Below, one piece after another: positions 35,282 through 46,361 of a stretch of DNA of 64,000 nt. Source of the DNA: Flavimaribacter sp039888615 (lineage in GTDB: Bacteria > Pseudomonadota > Alphaproteobacteria > Rhizobiales > Rhizobiaceae); assembly GCA_039888615.1 (NCBI GenBank), contig JBDQQS010000007.1. The stretch is one strand, 5' to 3'. Each line of letters starts with the position of its first letter. The first letter of the stretch is position 1. The notes beneath the pieces were generated by a model. It worked only from the letters and a program-made list of their open reading frames with translations. It was not told the origin of the DNA and did no database searches. The translations under genes and the position numbers were made by a program.

Positions 35282-37164
35282 TGAACGTCGAAACGGCAAA
35301 GGACATCCAGTCCTATCTGGAACATCAGGCGGGCCTCGAAACGCTCCGCTTCATCACCTGCGGCAGCGTCGACGACGGCAAGTCGACCCTGATCGGGCGC
35401 ATGCTCTACGAATCGAAGATGATCTTCGACGACCAGCTGGCGGAACTCGAAAACACGTCGCGCAAGATCGGCACGCAAGGCGAAGACATCGACTTCGCGC
35501 TGCTCGTCGACGGCCTGAGCGCGGAGCGCGAACAGGGCATCACCATCGACGTCGCCTACCGGTTCTTCGCGACCGACAAGCGCAAGTTCATCGTCGCCGA
35601 CACACCCGGCCACGAACAATACACCCGCAACATGGTCACCGGCGCCTCGACGGCCGACGTCGCCGTCATCCTGATCGACGCCCGCAAGGGCGTGCTCACC
35701 CAGAGCCGCCGCCACAGCTTCATCGTGTCACTGCTCGGCATCCGTCACATCGTGCTCGCCGTCAACAAGATGGACCTCGTCGGCTATGACGAGGCCATCT
35801 ACGACGCCATCGTCGAGGACTATGAAAAGATGGCCGAGGCGCTCGACTTCGAGACGATCACGGCCATTCCCGTCTCTGCGCTCAAGGGCGACAACATCGT
35901 CGAACGCTCAGGCAAGACCCACTGGTATCACGGACCTACCCTGCTTGGTTTCCTCGGCGTCGTCGAGACACGAAAGGCGCTCGCCGATCACGGCTTTCGC
36001 ATGCCGGTGCAGTGGGTCAATCGCCCGGATCTCGACTTTCGCGGCTATGCCGGCGTCGTCGTCGCGGGCAGCGTGTCCAAAGGCGACAAGGTCCGTATCC
36101 TGCCATCGGGTGAACAGGCCACCGTCGACCGCATCCTGCTTGGCATGAGCGATCTTGAGACAACGCTCACGGACCAGGCCGTCACCGTTACGCTCGACCG
36201 GGAAGTCGACATATCGCGCGGCGACGTCATCGTCGCCGGACAGGACCCTTGCGAAACCTCGGATCAGTTCGAGACGAAGCTTGTCTGGATGGATCAGGAA
36301 GAAGGCTTCATCGGCCGCAGCTACCGCATGAAAATCGGCGCAGCCATGGTCAACGCCACGCTGTCGGACATTCGTCACAAATACAATATCAACACCTTCG
36401 AGGAGGTGCCCGGCCGCAATCTGGCGCTCAACGACATCAGCGTCGTGAAACTCGGTCTAGACCGGCCGGTCGCCTTCGAGCCCTTCAGGGATTGTCCGGC
36501 CATGGGCTCCTTCGTGCTCATCGACCGGCAGACCAACCGCACTGTCGCCGCCGGCATGATCGACTACGCGCTGCGGCGCGCAAGCAACGTCCACCGCCAG
36601 GCCGTCACCGTAGACAAGGCTGCCCGCGCGCATCTCAACGGCCACAAGGGCAAGGTGCTGTGGTTCACCGGCCTCAGCGGCTCCGGCAAGTCGACCATCG
36701 CCAATGCGTTGGAACAGCGGTTGCACGCTCAGGGCCTGCGGACCTACATCCTCGATGGCGACAATGTCCGCCTCGGCCTCAACCGCGATCTCGGTTTCAC
36801 CGACGCCGACCGGGTGGAAAACATTCGCCGCATCGCCGAAGTCGCAAAGCTGATGGTCGACGCAGGGCTGATCGTCATGACCGCCTTCATCTCGCCATTC
36901 CGCGCGGAGCGGCAGATGGCGCGCGAACTCTTCGAGGCAGACGAGTTCGTGGAGATTTTCGTCGATACGCCGCTGGAAACCGCCGAAAAGCGCGACCCGA
37001 AGGGGCTCTATAAGAAAGCCCGTCGCGGCGAACTGCCGAACTTCACCGGTATCGACAGTCCTTACGAGGCCCCGGAAACCCCGGAATTCCACCTCCACAC
37101 GGAGATGGAAACCCTCGACGCGCTGGCCGACCATCTGGCGGCCGGTCTCGACCTCAACCTGTAG
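35281..37164 (+). CDS. cysNC: Fused sulfate adenylyltransferase subunit CysN/APS kinase CysC
   Basis: A 627-residue bifunctional protein. The N-terminal EF-Tu-like GTPase (CysN) has GSVDDGKSTLIGR near residue 27, DTPGHEQYTRNM and VNKMDLV. A beta-barrel follows, and from about residue 455 the APS kinase domain carries a Walker A GLSGSGKSTIA and LDGDNVRLGLNRDLGF. It drives APS formation by GTP hydrolysis and phosphorylates APS to PAPS; the same fusion is known as NodQ in rhizobia. It overlaps cysD by one base and runs 11 bases into the convergent thiD gene. Confidence 0.96.
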   Translation: MNVETAKDIQSYLEHQAGLETLRFITCGSVDDGKSTLIGRMLYESKMIFDDQLAELENTSRKIGTQGEDIDFALLVDGLSAEREQGITIDVAYRFFATDKRKFIVADTPGHEQYTRNMVTGASTADVAVILIDARKGVLTQSRRHSFIVSLLGIRHIVLAVNKMDLVGYDEAIYDAIVEDYEKMAEALDFETITAIPVSALKGDNIVERSGKTHWYHGPTLLGFLGVVETRKALADHGFRMPVQWVNRPDLDFRGYAGVVVAGSVSKGDKVRILPSGEQATVDRILLGMSDLETTLTDQAVTVTLDREVDISRGDVIVAGQDPCETSDQFETKLVWMDQEEGFIGRSYRMKIGAAMVNATLSDIRHKYNINTFEEVPGRNLALNDISVVKLGLDRPVAFEPFRDCPAMGSFVLIDRQTNRTVAAGMIDYALRRASNVHRQAVTVDKAARAHLNGHKGKVLWFTGLSGSGKSTIANALEQRLHAQGLRTYILDGDNVRLGLNRDLGFTDADRVENIRRIAEVAKLMVDAGLIVMTAFISPFRAERQMARELFEADEFVEIFVDTPLETAEKRDPKGLYKKARRGELPNFTGIDSPYEAPETPEFHLHTEMETLDALADHLAAGLDLNL

Positions 37165-37903
37165 CGGCCTCCGCGATCCGGTCGAAGACATAAGCTTTCG
37201 CCGACCGGATGCTGTTTTCAAGGCTTTCGCCGCTGGCCAGGCCGGCGGCGATCGCGCTCGCCAGCATACAGCCGGTCCCGCGCAACGATCCGTCCAGCCG
37301 GGGAGCCGAAAACCGGACCGGTTCGCTGTCGTGTCGAAACAGCACGTCTGTTGCAGCGTCTCCGCCGGCGTGTCCGCCCTTGACCAGAACGGCCCGGCAG
37401 CCTTGCCTCAGCAGCGCCCTGCCCTGATGTTCCGCCGCCGATGCGGATTTCGCCTCCGGCTCTTCGAGCAGACAGGCCAGTTCGGCAAGATTGGGCGTCA
37501 CCAGAGTGCAGAGCGGCATGAGACAGTCTCTCAAGTTGACGATCGCCGCCTCGTCGGTCAGCCGACCTCCCGACGAACTGACAAGAACAGGATCGAGCAC
37601 CGCCGGCATCTCTCTGTTCGCCGCCAGAAAGGATACAACGGCACGAATGGCCTCCGCGTGCCCCAGCAGGCCGATCTTGACGGCACGGATCGGGTTCGCC
37701 TCCGCTGCCGCCGCCATCTGCTGCAGGATCAGGTCGCCCGGCATCGCCTCGATATGTCTCACGCCATGATGGGTTTGCACAGTCACCGCCGTGATCGCGG
37801 GACAAGCCGCCACGCCGAACGCAGCCAGCGTCGTCGTGTCGCGCGACACCCCCGCGCCGCCCGAGGAATCGGTTCCTCCGACGACCAGCACATACGGCTT
37901 CAT
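37154..37903 (-). CDS. thiD: Hydroxymethylpyrimidine/phosphomethylpyrimidine kinase
   Basis: A 249-residue ribokinase-fold enzyme that phosphorylates HMP to HMP-PP for thiamine synthesis. Visible are VLVVGGTDSSGGAGVSRD at the N-terminus (instead of the commoner AGxDxxGGAG), DPVLVSSSGGRL, TPNLAEL, VLVKGGHAGG and the anion hole/catalytic loop GSLRGTGCMLASAIAAGLA. Start MKPYVLV overlaps the thiE stop (ATGA). Last gene of the thi operon; its tail overlaps cysNC by 11 bp. Confidence 0.93.
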   Translation of the reverse strand: MKPYVLVVGGTDSSGGAGVSRDTTTLAAFGVAACPAITAVTVQTHHGVRHIEAMPGDLILQQMAAAAEANPIRAVKIGLLGHAEAIRAVVSFLAANREMPAVLDPVLVSSSGGRLTDEAAIVNLRDCLMPLCTLVTPNLAELACLLEEPEAKSASAAEHQGRALLRQGCRAVLVKGGHAGGDAATDVLFRHDSEPVRFSAPRLDGSLRGTGCMLASAIAAGLASGESLENSIRSAKAYVFDRIAEAATG

Positions 37904-38505
37904 CGCCATCGCGCGGTGGTTTCGATCCATTCGACCGTCCGCGCTTTCGGATCGGGATTAAGCGTGATGTCGGTCACCACCGCCGCGCATTCGGCGCCAT
38001 GCGCGAACACGCCTTCCAACCGATCGGGCGTCAACCCGCCAATCGCGACCAGCGGCAGGTCGCCAATCCGCTTCCTCCACTGCGCGATGCGATCGAGCCC
38101 CTGCGGATCCCACTTCATTTTCTTCAGCCGGGTCGGATAGATCGGGCCGAGCGCGACATAGTCCGGTTCAGCCAGAAGCGCCGTTTCCAGTTCGTCGTAG
38201 TCGTGAGTGCTCAGTCCCAGCCGCAATCCGGCCTTCCTGATCGCGAGGCGATCGGCTTCGGCCAGATCTTCCTGGCCGAGATGCACAAAGTCGCATCCCT
38301 CCTCGATCGCCAGCCGCCAGAAATCGTTGACGATCAACTGGCAGCCATGGGCATGGCAAAGGTCGCGCGCCTTGCGGATTTCGGCGCGTAGCTCTGCCTC
38401 CGCGGCGTCCTTGATCCGCAACTGCACGAGCCTGACGCCGAGCGGCGCCAGCCGCTCGATCCAGGCGGCGCTGTCGACGATGAGATAGAAAGGATCGAGC
38501 GTCAC
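37900..38505 (-). CDS. thiE: Thiamine phosphate synthase
   Basis: A 201-residue TIM-barrel enzyme joining HMP-PP and thiazole phosphate. Typical motifs are VQLRIKDAAEAELRAEI, LIVNDFWRLAIEEGCDFVHLGQEDL, LGLSTHDYDELETA, YVALGPIYPTRLKKMKWDPQGLD and VAIGGLTPDRLEGVFAHGAECAAVVTDI. It is a little shorter than many ThiE but has the conserved phosphate-binding loops. ATGA overlaps with thiG and thiD on both ends. Confidence 0.93.
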   Translation of the reverse strand: MTLDPFYLIVDSAAWIERLAPLGVRLVQLRIKDAAEAELRAEIRKARDLCHAHGCQLIVNDFWRLAIEEGCDFVHLGQEDLAEADRLAIRKAGLRLGLSTHDYDELETALLAEPDYVALGPIYPTRLKKMKWDPQGLDRIAQWRKRIGDLPLVAIGGLTPDRLEGVFAHGAECAAVVTDITLNPDPKARTVEWIETTARWR

Positions 38506-39278
38506 GAGAACACCGCCTTGCCGATCACCGGCGTCGAAGGCACGGCGACGTCACGCGGTTCGAGCGGCTGTGCGCCGGCCGCGAGATGTCCCGCCTCGAT
38601 CGCCAGCGCAAAGGCCTTCGCCATCGCCACGGGATCGCTGGCCGCGGCCACTGCCGTGTTGAGGAGCACGGCGTCGTAACCAAGCTCCATCACCGCGGCC
38701 GCATGCGACGGGCGTCCGATGCCAGCGTCGACAATCAGGGGAATGTCCGGGACATGGGCGCGCAGGCTTCGGAGCGCATCCTTGTCGACAGGCCCCCTGG
38801 CAGAACCGATCGGCGCGCACCAGGGCATGAGCACCCGGCATCCGGCGTCAAGCAGCCGGTCGGCGACCACCAGATCGTCTGTCGTGTAAGGGAACACCTC
38901 GAACCCGTCGTCAATCAGGATTCGCGCGGCTTCCACCAGCGCGAAGACATCCGGCTGCAGCGTGTCGTGGTGGCCGATCACTTCGAGCTTGATCCAGTTC
39001 GTGCCGAACACCTCGCGCGCCATTTGCGCCGTCAGCACGGCCTCCTTCACCGAGTGGCAGCCAGCGGTGTTGGGCAAAACCTGCACGTCGAGATCGCAGA
39101 TCAGCGACCAGAAACCGCCAACCCGTCCGCTGCCGCCGGCGATCTCCCGGCGCAGCGACACCGTCACGATCTGCGCGCCCGCTTCGCGCACCGCCCGCTG
39201 CAGCACGGCGGGCGAAGGGTAGTTCGCGGTTCCAAGCAACAGTCGCGAGGCCACCGCCCGGCCATAAAGTTCCAGCAT
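38502..39278 (-). CDS. thiG: Thiazole synthase
   Basis: A 258-residue TIM-barrel enzyme that builds the thiazole phosphate from DXP, dehydroglycine and ThiS thiocarboxylate. Hallmarks are SRLLLGTANYPSP, VTVSLRR, VLPNTAGCHSVKEAVLTAQMARE, WIKLEVIGHHDTLQPD, VLMPWCAPIGSARG and PLIVDAGIGRPSHAAAVMELGYDAVLLNTAVA. GGGAGGG ribosome site. Lies 3 bp after thiS. The glycine oxidase ThiO in the same operon supplies dehydroglycine. Confidence 0.96.
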   Translation of the reverse strand: MLELYGRAVASRLLLGTANYPSPAVLQRAVREAGAQIVTVSLRREIAGGSGRVGGFWSLICDLDVQVLPNTAGCHSVKEAVLTAQMAREVFGTNWIKLEVIGHHDTLQPDVFALVEAARILIDDGFEVFPYTTDDLVVADRLLDAGCRVLMPWCAPIGSARGPVDKDALRSLRAHVPDIPLIVDAGIGRPSHAAAVMELGYDAVLLNTAVAAASDPVAMAKAFALAIEAGHLAAGAQPLEPRDVAVPSTPVIGKAVFS

Positions 39279-39281
39279 GAC

Positions 39282-39479
39282 TCACCCTCCCTTCATCGGC
39301 GACAGGATCTCGATCCGGTCGCCTTCGTTGAGTATCCTCGACGATCTGCGGGACGCCTTGACCAGTTCGCCGTTGACGGCCGTCGCCAGCCATTCGCCGC
39401 GATAATCGAGGGCGTCCATGAGGTCGGCGAGCGTCGACGCCGATATGTCTTGGCGTTCGCCGTTAACCGTGAGTTCCAT
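39282..39479 (-). CDS. thiS: Sulfur carrier protein ThiS
   Basis: A 65-residue beta-grasp ubiquitin-like sulfur carrier. It starts MELTVNGERQDI, has the central LADLMDALDYRGEWLATAVNGELV and EGDRIEILSPMKGG, and ends in the required Gly-Gly that becomes a thiocarboxylate. The in-frame region upstream is not part of it; the ATG at 39479 lies inside the end of thiO (17-bp overlap). Confidence 0.95.
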   Translation of the reverse strand: MELTVNGERQDISASTLADLMDALDYRGEWLATAVNGELVKASRRSSRILNEGDRIEILSPMKGG

Positions 39480-40454
39480 TGCGCAACTCCATTCCTGATA
39501 TCTGTTCGCAAAGAAGATCGGCCGCCTGCCTGGCCATGGCGGGCGCCAGCAGAAAGCCGTGACGGTAGAGCCCGTTGACCGAAACCACGCCACCCTCGAC
39601 TTTCACCCGCGGCAGGTTGTCGGGATAGGCCGGGCGGACGCCGACGCCGGTTTCGACCACTTCGGCTTCGCCGAAGGCCGGGTGCAGGCTGTAGGCGGCG
39701 TTCATGAGCTCCATCATCGAGCGCACGGAAACCGGTCCCGCCCGGCTGCTTTCGATCATCGTCGCGCCGACCATGAAGCAGTGGTCCTGCCGAGGCACGA
39801 CATAGACAGGGAAACGCGGGTGGAGCAGACGCACCGGTCGCGACAGGCTGATCTCGGCGGTCCGCAGGATCAGCATCTCGCCGCGCACGCCGCGCAGATC
39901 GGGATCGTCCGCAGCTCGTGCGAAACCCGTGCAGTCGGCCTCGAGGCTGCAATTCTCTGCGGCTTCATTGAAGGTTCCGCCGAAGTAAAATCGAACCCCG
40001 CGGCTTTTCAGTATGTCCAGCAGCCCCGACAACGCTCGCCGCGGGTCAAGATGCGCCTCGCTTTGGAAGAACAGCGCATGGTGAAAGCGACCAGCCAGAT
40101 CCGGCTCCAGCTCCGCGATTCTATCGGCGTCGATAACCGTGTAGCCTGTCGTGCGGCTCGCAAACCGCGCCAGTTCCGCCCTGTCCCGTCCCGGCGCAAC
40201 GACGAGCGTTCCGTTCCGGGTCACTTCGCCCGGCAGGATATCGTTCCACCAGTCGGCAGCGTCCCTGCCCCACGTCAGCACCTCTTCTTCCGCGCTCGCC
40301 CGCTCGCACCAGGGCGCCAGCATTCCCCCCGCCATGGCAGAGGCGTTGCCGAGGAGGCTCTCGCTGCGATCGATCACGGCCACCGCGACCTCCCGCCTTG
40401 CAAGTTCAGCCGCAAGGGCGAGGCCGGCGACCCCGGCCCCCTTGATCAGGACGG

Positions 40455-40458
<4 letters not shown>
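39463..40458 (-). CDS. thiO: Glycine oxidase ThiO
   Basis: A 331-residue FAD-dependent D-amino acid oxidase-like enzyme that converts glycine to dehydroglycine for thiazole formation. It opens with the Rossmann motif VLIKGAGVAGLALAAELARREVAVAVIDR. Further on are SAMAGGMLAPWCE and the C-terminal GVGVRPAYPDNLPRV and NGLYRHGFLLAPAMARQAADLL. The GTG start overlaps the thiC stop as GTGA; the longer open frame upstream is antisense to nothing and simply reads through thiC out of phase. Confidence 0.93.
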
Positions 40459-42293
<1,835 letters not shown>

Positions 42294-42296
42294 GGG

Positions 42297-42355
42297 AGCC
42301 TCCTTTGCTCGCTTGCATTGGAGACCCAGTTCGACGTCGAAAGGAGAAAGAGGCT
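42297..42355 (-). promoter_or_regulatory. Possible Shine-Dalgarno-sequestering pairing in the thiC leader
   Basis: The thiC ribosome site (AGCCTCCTTT on the plus strand at 42297-42306) can pair with either GAGGCT (42350-42355, six bp) or AAAGGAG (42340-42346, seven bp). Both alternatives lie between the riboswitch aptamer and the start codon. This is the expected location of a translational expression platform. Pairing is seen; the regulatory role is inferred. Confidence 0.4.
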
Positions 42356-42420
42356 TGCCGGATTCAGGAAGGACTCTCGTCGTTTCCGAAAGCGGGGTTG
42401 AGACCCGGGAAGCTTCCGCA

Positions 42421-42513
42421 CCGTCCCTACGCCAGTATGAACTGGATCAGGTTCATCGGGTCACTGCGCTGCTCGCGCCAGCAGTATCTCAGCCCCTTGT
42501 CGGGACCCCCCTG
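42421..42513 (-). ncRNA. TPP riboswitch (THI element)
   Basis: On the minus strand the leader contains GGGGTCCCGAC, the thi-box GGCTGAGATACTG, ACCCGATGAACCTGATCC and ACTGGCGTAGGGA. These are the conserved P1-P5 elements of the thiamine pyrophosphate aptamer in the correct order. The variable stem is GCTGGCGCGAGCAGC-like. It lies upstream of thiC, where TPP binding lowers expression of the thi operon. The exact ends are approximate. Confidence 0.93.
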
Positions 42514-42524
42514 GTGAAGCGTCA

Positions 42525-42553
42525 ACAATGGGAGAGGACTGCGATCTTGTCAA
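42525..42553 (-). promoter_or_regulatory. thi operon promoter
   Basis: On the minus strand there is TTGACA (42553-42548), a 17-bp spacer and CATTGT (42530-42525). This would start transcription near 42518, immediately before the riboswitch aptamer. The -10 is poor but the -35 is perfect. Confidence 0.5.
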
Positions 42554-42688
42554 CGGACAAAGATTGTTCTCTTCTTCACAGGAAGAGATTGATGTTTCCG
42601 CGACGTCTTGCGAGGGACGGAGGCGTCGAAAAAATTCATACTGGGTGCTGCAGACCCGGCGCCGCTGGGTTACCCAATTCAACCACTT

Positions 42689-42749
42689 CCCTCATGCCGG
42701 CCAACGAGCCGGCATCCAGCAGCCCGCACGTCCGTGCAGGCGAAAAATG
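42689..42749. repeat. REP-like palindromic element, copy B
   Basis: A 61-bp relative of 11695-11754. Stem 1 is a perfect ATGCCGGC/GCCGGCAT with a CAACGA loop. Stem 2 is CCCGCAC-gtcc-GTGCAGG, in which an A-T pair replaces a G-C pair of copy A. It lies just past the stop of the acyl-CoA dehydrogenase gene. The rest of 42554-42776 holds no gene that I can support. Confidence 0.65.
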
Positions 42750-42776
42750 AGATGGTAGCTCAATGAGACCCGGGTA

Positions 42777-44573
42777 TCAGAAACCGGCCTCGTTCATCTC
42801 CAGGCACGTCCGGTCCATGGTGACGAGCAGCGCGCACTGGCTCTTGATCACCGGCATTTCGTATCGGAAGAAATACCGGCAAGCCTTTGTTTTTCCATTG
42901 TAGTAAGCATCGCCCGCCGCGCCGCCGGTCTCAAGCGCCCTGAGCGCCGCCTGCGCCTGTTTCAGCCACAGCCAGCCAACGACCACGTGGCCAAGCATGT
43001 CGAGATAGATCGTGGCGTTGGCAAGGTAGGTTTCCGGATCGACTTCCCCGGCCTTCGCCCCCATGGACGCCGTCGTGTCGGCGGCAAGTCGCGACCACTT
43101 TTCAAGGGCTTGCGCGCTTTCCCTCAACTCCTCGACATTCGATGCTTCCGCGACGGTTTCCGATATCTTCTTCATCAGCAGCCGGAAGGCCTTGCCGCCC
43201 TCCATCGGCACCTTTCGACCCAGCAAGTCGAGCCCCTGAATACCGCGCGTGCCCTCGTGAATGTGGTTGAGGCGATTGTCGCGATAGAGACGTTCGACAG
43301 GATAGTCGCGCGTATAGCCGGCGCCGCCAAACACCTGGACGGCGCTTTCATTTGTACGCAACCCGAACTCAGACGGCCACGATTTGACGATCGGCGTCAG
43401 CATTTCAAGCAGCGTACCGGCCTCTTCCGCCGCCTCGCCATCGCCCGATGCAGCTTCGTCGAAGAGGCTCGCCGCGAAGAAACACAAGGCCAGCGCGCCC
43501 TCCGCATAGGCCTTCTGCTGCATCAGCATGCGGCGCACGTCGGCGTGCCGGATGATCGGGATCATCGGCGAAGAGGGGTCGCGGTTCGTCAGCGGCCGAC
43601 CTTGCGTCCTGTCCTTGGCGTAGGCGAGCGCATGCAGATAGCCGGTATAGCCGGTCGCGGCGGCGCTCAGGCCCACGCCGATCCGCATTTCGTTCATCAT
43701 CGAAAACATCTGGGCCAGGCCCTTGTGCGGTTCGCCGACGAGATAGCCGATCGCGCCCCCGTTCTCTCCGAGATTGAGAACGCAATTGACCGTGCCGCGA
43801 TTGCCCATCTTGTGATTGAGGCCGGCAAGCCGGATGTCGTTGCGTTTTCCGCGCGAACCGTCCGCCTCAATCAGGTAGCGCGGCACGATGAACAGCGAAA
43901 TTCCCTTCACGCCGGGCGGCCCGCCGGGGATCTTCGCCAGCACCAGATTGATGATGTTCTCCGACATTTCGTGGTCCGCGCCGGATATCCACATCTTGTT
44001 TCCGAAGAGCCGGTAGCGGCCGTCGTCCTGCGGTTCCGCGCGCGTCCGAATGTCGCCGACCGACGAGCCGGCATGCGGTTCCGACAGCGCCATGGTGCCG
44101 AAATAACGGCCCTCGATCATCGGCTTGAGATAGATTTCCTTTTGCTCCTGGTCGCCATGCTCGGCCAGCAGATTGCCCGCCGCCATGGTGAGACCGGCAT
44201 AGCCGTGCGTGCCCGTATTAGCCGCGCCGAACCAGGCCGAGATCGCCGTGTTGAGAAGATAGGGCAGTTGCAACCCGCCATACGCCTCGTCGAAACTCAC
44301 GCCCATCAGGCCGGCCTCCGTGAAGCTCGCGAGCGCCTCCTTCACATCCGGAATGATCGACACGGTCTCGCCGTCGAAAGTCGGCTCGTTGGCGTCCACC
44401 TTGGCCGCATGCGGTTCGAACTTGTCCTCGGCGATCCGCTCGACGCTCTCCAGGATCGCGTCGTAGACGTCGCGTCCGGCCTCGGCGTATCGCGGCCTGC
44501 TTCCAAGGTTTTCCAGATCAAGAAAATCATAGAGGAGAAAGGCGATCTCCTCTCGACGCATGACATTCGGCAC
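42777..44573 (-). CDS. Acyl-CoA dehydrogenase, long (about 600-residue) form
   Basis: A 598-residue FAD enzyme of the DmdC-like/long acyl-CoA dehydrogenase class with a C-terminal extension beyond the usual 380 residues. Visible are TMALSEPHAGSSVGDIRTRA, GNKMWISGADHEMSENI, GYTGYLHALAYAKDRTQGRPL, ESAVQVFGGAGYTRDYPVERLYRD and the catalytic-base region IHEGTRGIQGLDLLGRKV. C-terminal residues about 450-598 match the DUF/ACDH_C-type tail. The GTG start with GGGAGG five bases upstream is better placed than two in-frame ATGs. Substrate (fatty acyl-CoA or a methylmercaptopropionyl-like CoA) cannot be decided. No other beta-oxidation gene is adjacent. Confidence 0.88.
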   Translation of the reverse strand: MPNVMRREEIAFLLYDFLDLENLGSRPRYAEAGRDVYDAILESVERIAEDKFEPHAAKVDANEPTFDGETVSIIPDVKEALASFTEAGLMGVSFDEAYGGLQLPYLLNTAISAWFGAANTGTHGYAGLTMAAGNLLAEHGDQEQKEIYLKPMIEGRYFGTMALSEPHAGSSVGDIRTRAEPQDDGRYRLFGNKMWISGADHEMSENIINLVLAKIPGGPPGVKGISLFIVPRYLIEADGSRGKRNDIRLAGLNHKMGNRGTVNCVLNLGENGGAIGYLVGEPHKGLAQMFSMMNEMRIGVGLSAAATGYTGYLHALAYAKDRTQGRPLTNRDPSSPMIPIIRHADVRRMLMQQKAYAEGALALCFFAASLFDEAASGDGEAAEEAGTLLEMLTPIVKSWPSEFGLRTNESAVQVFGGAGYTRDYPVERLYRDNRLNHIHEGTRGIQGLDLLGRKVPMEGGKAFRLLMKKISETVAEASNVEELRESAQALEKWSRLAADTTASMGAKAGEVDPETYLANATIYLDMLGHVVVGWLWLKQAQAALRALETGGAAGDAYYNGKTKACRYFFRYEMPVIKSQCALLVTMDRTCLEMNEAGF

Positions 44574-44726
44574 AGCTTCCTCCCGGCCCGTGAATCTTCT
44601 GTTCATCCTTGATCTATTTTGACCACGATCTCAACACGAAGGAGGTGAAAAACTGCGGGTTGTCCGCGTCCGGCGAGTCGATTATTCGTGTGGCTTCTTC
44701 GAACCGCCTTCTGCCGGAGTCGCAGC

Positions 44727-46361
44727 ATGAACGGGGCCAGATTTGATTTCGTCGTGGTCGGCGCCGGCTCCGCCGGATGCGTGCTCGCCGATCGGCTCTC
44801 GCGCAGCGGCCGCAATTCCGTACTGCTTGTAGAGGCAGGCGGCAGCGACCGGCGTCCCGACATTCGGGTGCCGATCGGCTATGGCTTCACGTTTCGCAGT
44901 CCCGCTGTCAACTGGATGTATTCGGCTGAACCGGATCCCGGCCTCAACGGACGCGTCGCCTACTGGCCACGCGGTCGTGTTCTCGGCGGTTCGAGTTCGA
45001 TCAACGCCATGGTCTATTGCCGCGGCCTGCCGCCCGACTTCGACGACTGGTCGGCCGCAGGCGCAAAAGGCTGGGACTGGAAGTCGGTCCTGCCGGTGTT
45101 CGAGCGCACTGAAACCAAAGCGCGGCGCGTCGACGGCAGGCTGGAGACAACCGGCGATGGACCGCTGTGGGTGACGGACGAGACCGACCAGGTCCATCCG
45201 CTTACCGCGCGGTTCATCGAGGCGGCGCGCGAGGCGCAATGGCCGATCACGCCCGATGCCAACAGCGACAGGTGGGAAGGTCTCGGCTTCTTCCACAACA
45301 ACACCCGGATGGGCTGGCGCTGTTCATCGGCGAGCGCCTTTCTCAAGCCGGCGCTGCGCAGACCGAACCTGACGGTTCTGACGAAAGCGATGGTCGACAG
45401 CATCCTGTTCGACGGCAAGAAGGCGACCGGCGTTGCGTTGCGCCAGGGCGGGCGATCGCAAACGGTGTTCGCCAATCGCGAAGTCATCATCAGCGCCGGG
45501 GCCGTCAACAGCCCCAAGCTTCTGCAGCTCTCAGGCCTCGGTCCCGCCGAACATCTCAGAGAGACCGGCGTGGAAGTGCTGCAGGACATGCCGGAAGTCG
45601 GCGGCGGCATGCAGGACCATCTCGCCATCACCTATCTCTACGAATCGAACGAACCGTCGCTGAACGGAATGCTCTATCCGTTGCACGGCCGCGCATGGGT
45701 GGCGTTGCGTTACGCGCTTACCCGACGCGGGCCGTTGAGCATGAGCATCAACCAGTGCGGCGGCTTTCTCAAATCCGGCCCGAACAGCGCCTTTCCGGAT
45801 ATGCAGATCTATTGCAATCCGGCGACCTATTCCTCCGGCGGCGGCGACAAGCCGCGGCTCGATCCCGCGCCGGGCTTTCTCCTTTCGTTTCAGCCCTGTC
45901 GTCCAACCAGCCGCGGCCGCATCGACATCGCCTCGGCCAATCCGGATGCGCCGCCGCGCATCCGTCCCAACTCGCTTGCCACAGAAAATGACCGCGCGGC
46001 AGTCCTGCGCGGCGCGCGACTTCTCGAGCAAATGATCGAAACGCCGACGATAAAACAGCTCATCAAGCGGTCGAAGCAGCCGGATCCATCGACCATGTCC
46101 GACGAAGAGATCTACGCCGATTTCACCGAGCGGGGCGCCACCAACTACCACCCGACCTGCACCTGCCGGATGGGGTCTGACAGTGCAAATTCCGTTCTCG
46201 ACAGCCGACTGAAAGTCCACGGCGTCGAGGCGCTCAGGGTTGTCGACGCCTCGGCCTTCCCGAACATCACCTCCGGAAACACCAACGCGCCGACCATTAT
46301 GCTTGCACAAAGGGGCGCGGACCTTATTCTTGAAGACGCAGGAGAAACGGTAACGCCATGA
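44727..46361 (+). CDS. GMC-family FAD oxidoreductase, choline dehydrogenase-like
   Basis: A 544-residue flavoenzyme. The N-terminal dinucleotide fold is FDFVVVGAGSAGCVLADRLS. GGSSSINAMVYCRG is the GMC signature 1, and AGAVNSPKLLQLSGLGP is signature 2. The catalytic His is in TNYHPTCTCRMG, and the FAD-binding end NTNAPTIMLAQRGADLI is typical. It oxidises an alcohol; sugar alcohols or polyethylene glycol-like compounds are as likely as choline. CGGAG lies 8 bases before the ATG. Its stop overlaps the next gene as ATGA. Confidence 0.9.
   Translation: MNGARFDFVVVGAGSAGCVLADRLSRSGRNSVLLVEAGGSDRRPDIRVPIGYGFTFRSPAVNWMYSAEPDPGLNGRVAYWPRGRVLGGSSSINAMVYCRGLPPDFDDWSAAGAKGWDWKSVLPVFERTETKARRVDGRLETTGDGPLWVTDETDQVHPLTARFIEAAREAQWPITPDANSDRWEGLGFFHNNTRMGWRCSSASAFLKPALRRPNLTVLTKAMVDSILFDGKKATGVALRQGGRSQTVFANREVIISAGAVNSPKLLQLSGLGPAEHLRETGVEVLQDMPEVGGGMQDHLAITYLYESNEPSLNGMLYPLHGRAWVALRYALTRRGPLSMSINQCGGFLKSGPNSAFPDMQIYCNPATYSSGGGDKPRLDPAPGFLLSFQPCRPTSRGRIDIASANPDAPPRIRPNSLATENDRAAVLRGARLLEQMIETPTIKQLIKRSKQPDPSTMSDEEIYADFTERGATNYHPTCTCRMGSDSANSVLDSRLKVHGVEALRVVDASAFPNITSGNTNAPTIMLAQRGADLILEDAGETVTP

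Noticed and set aside
42987..44612. 541-codon open frame on the plus strand
   Set aside because: Antisense to the acyl-CoA dehydrogenase gene, which is clearly real. No family motif and an Arg/His-rich composition.
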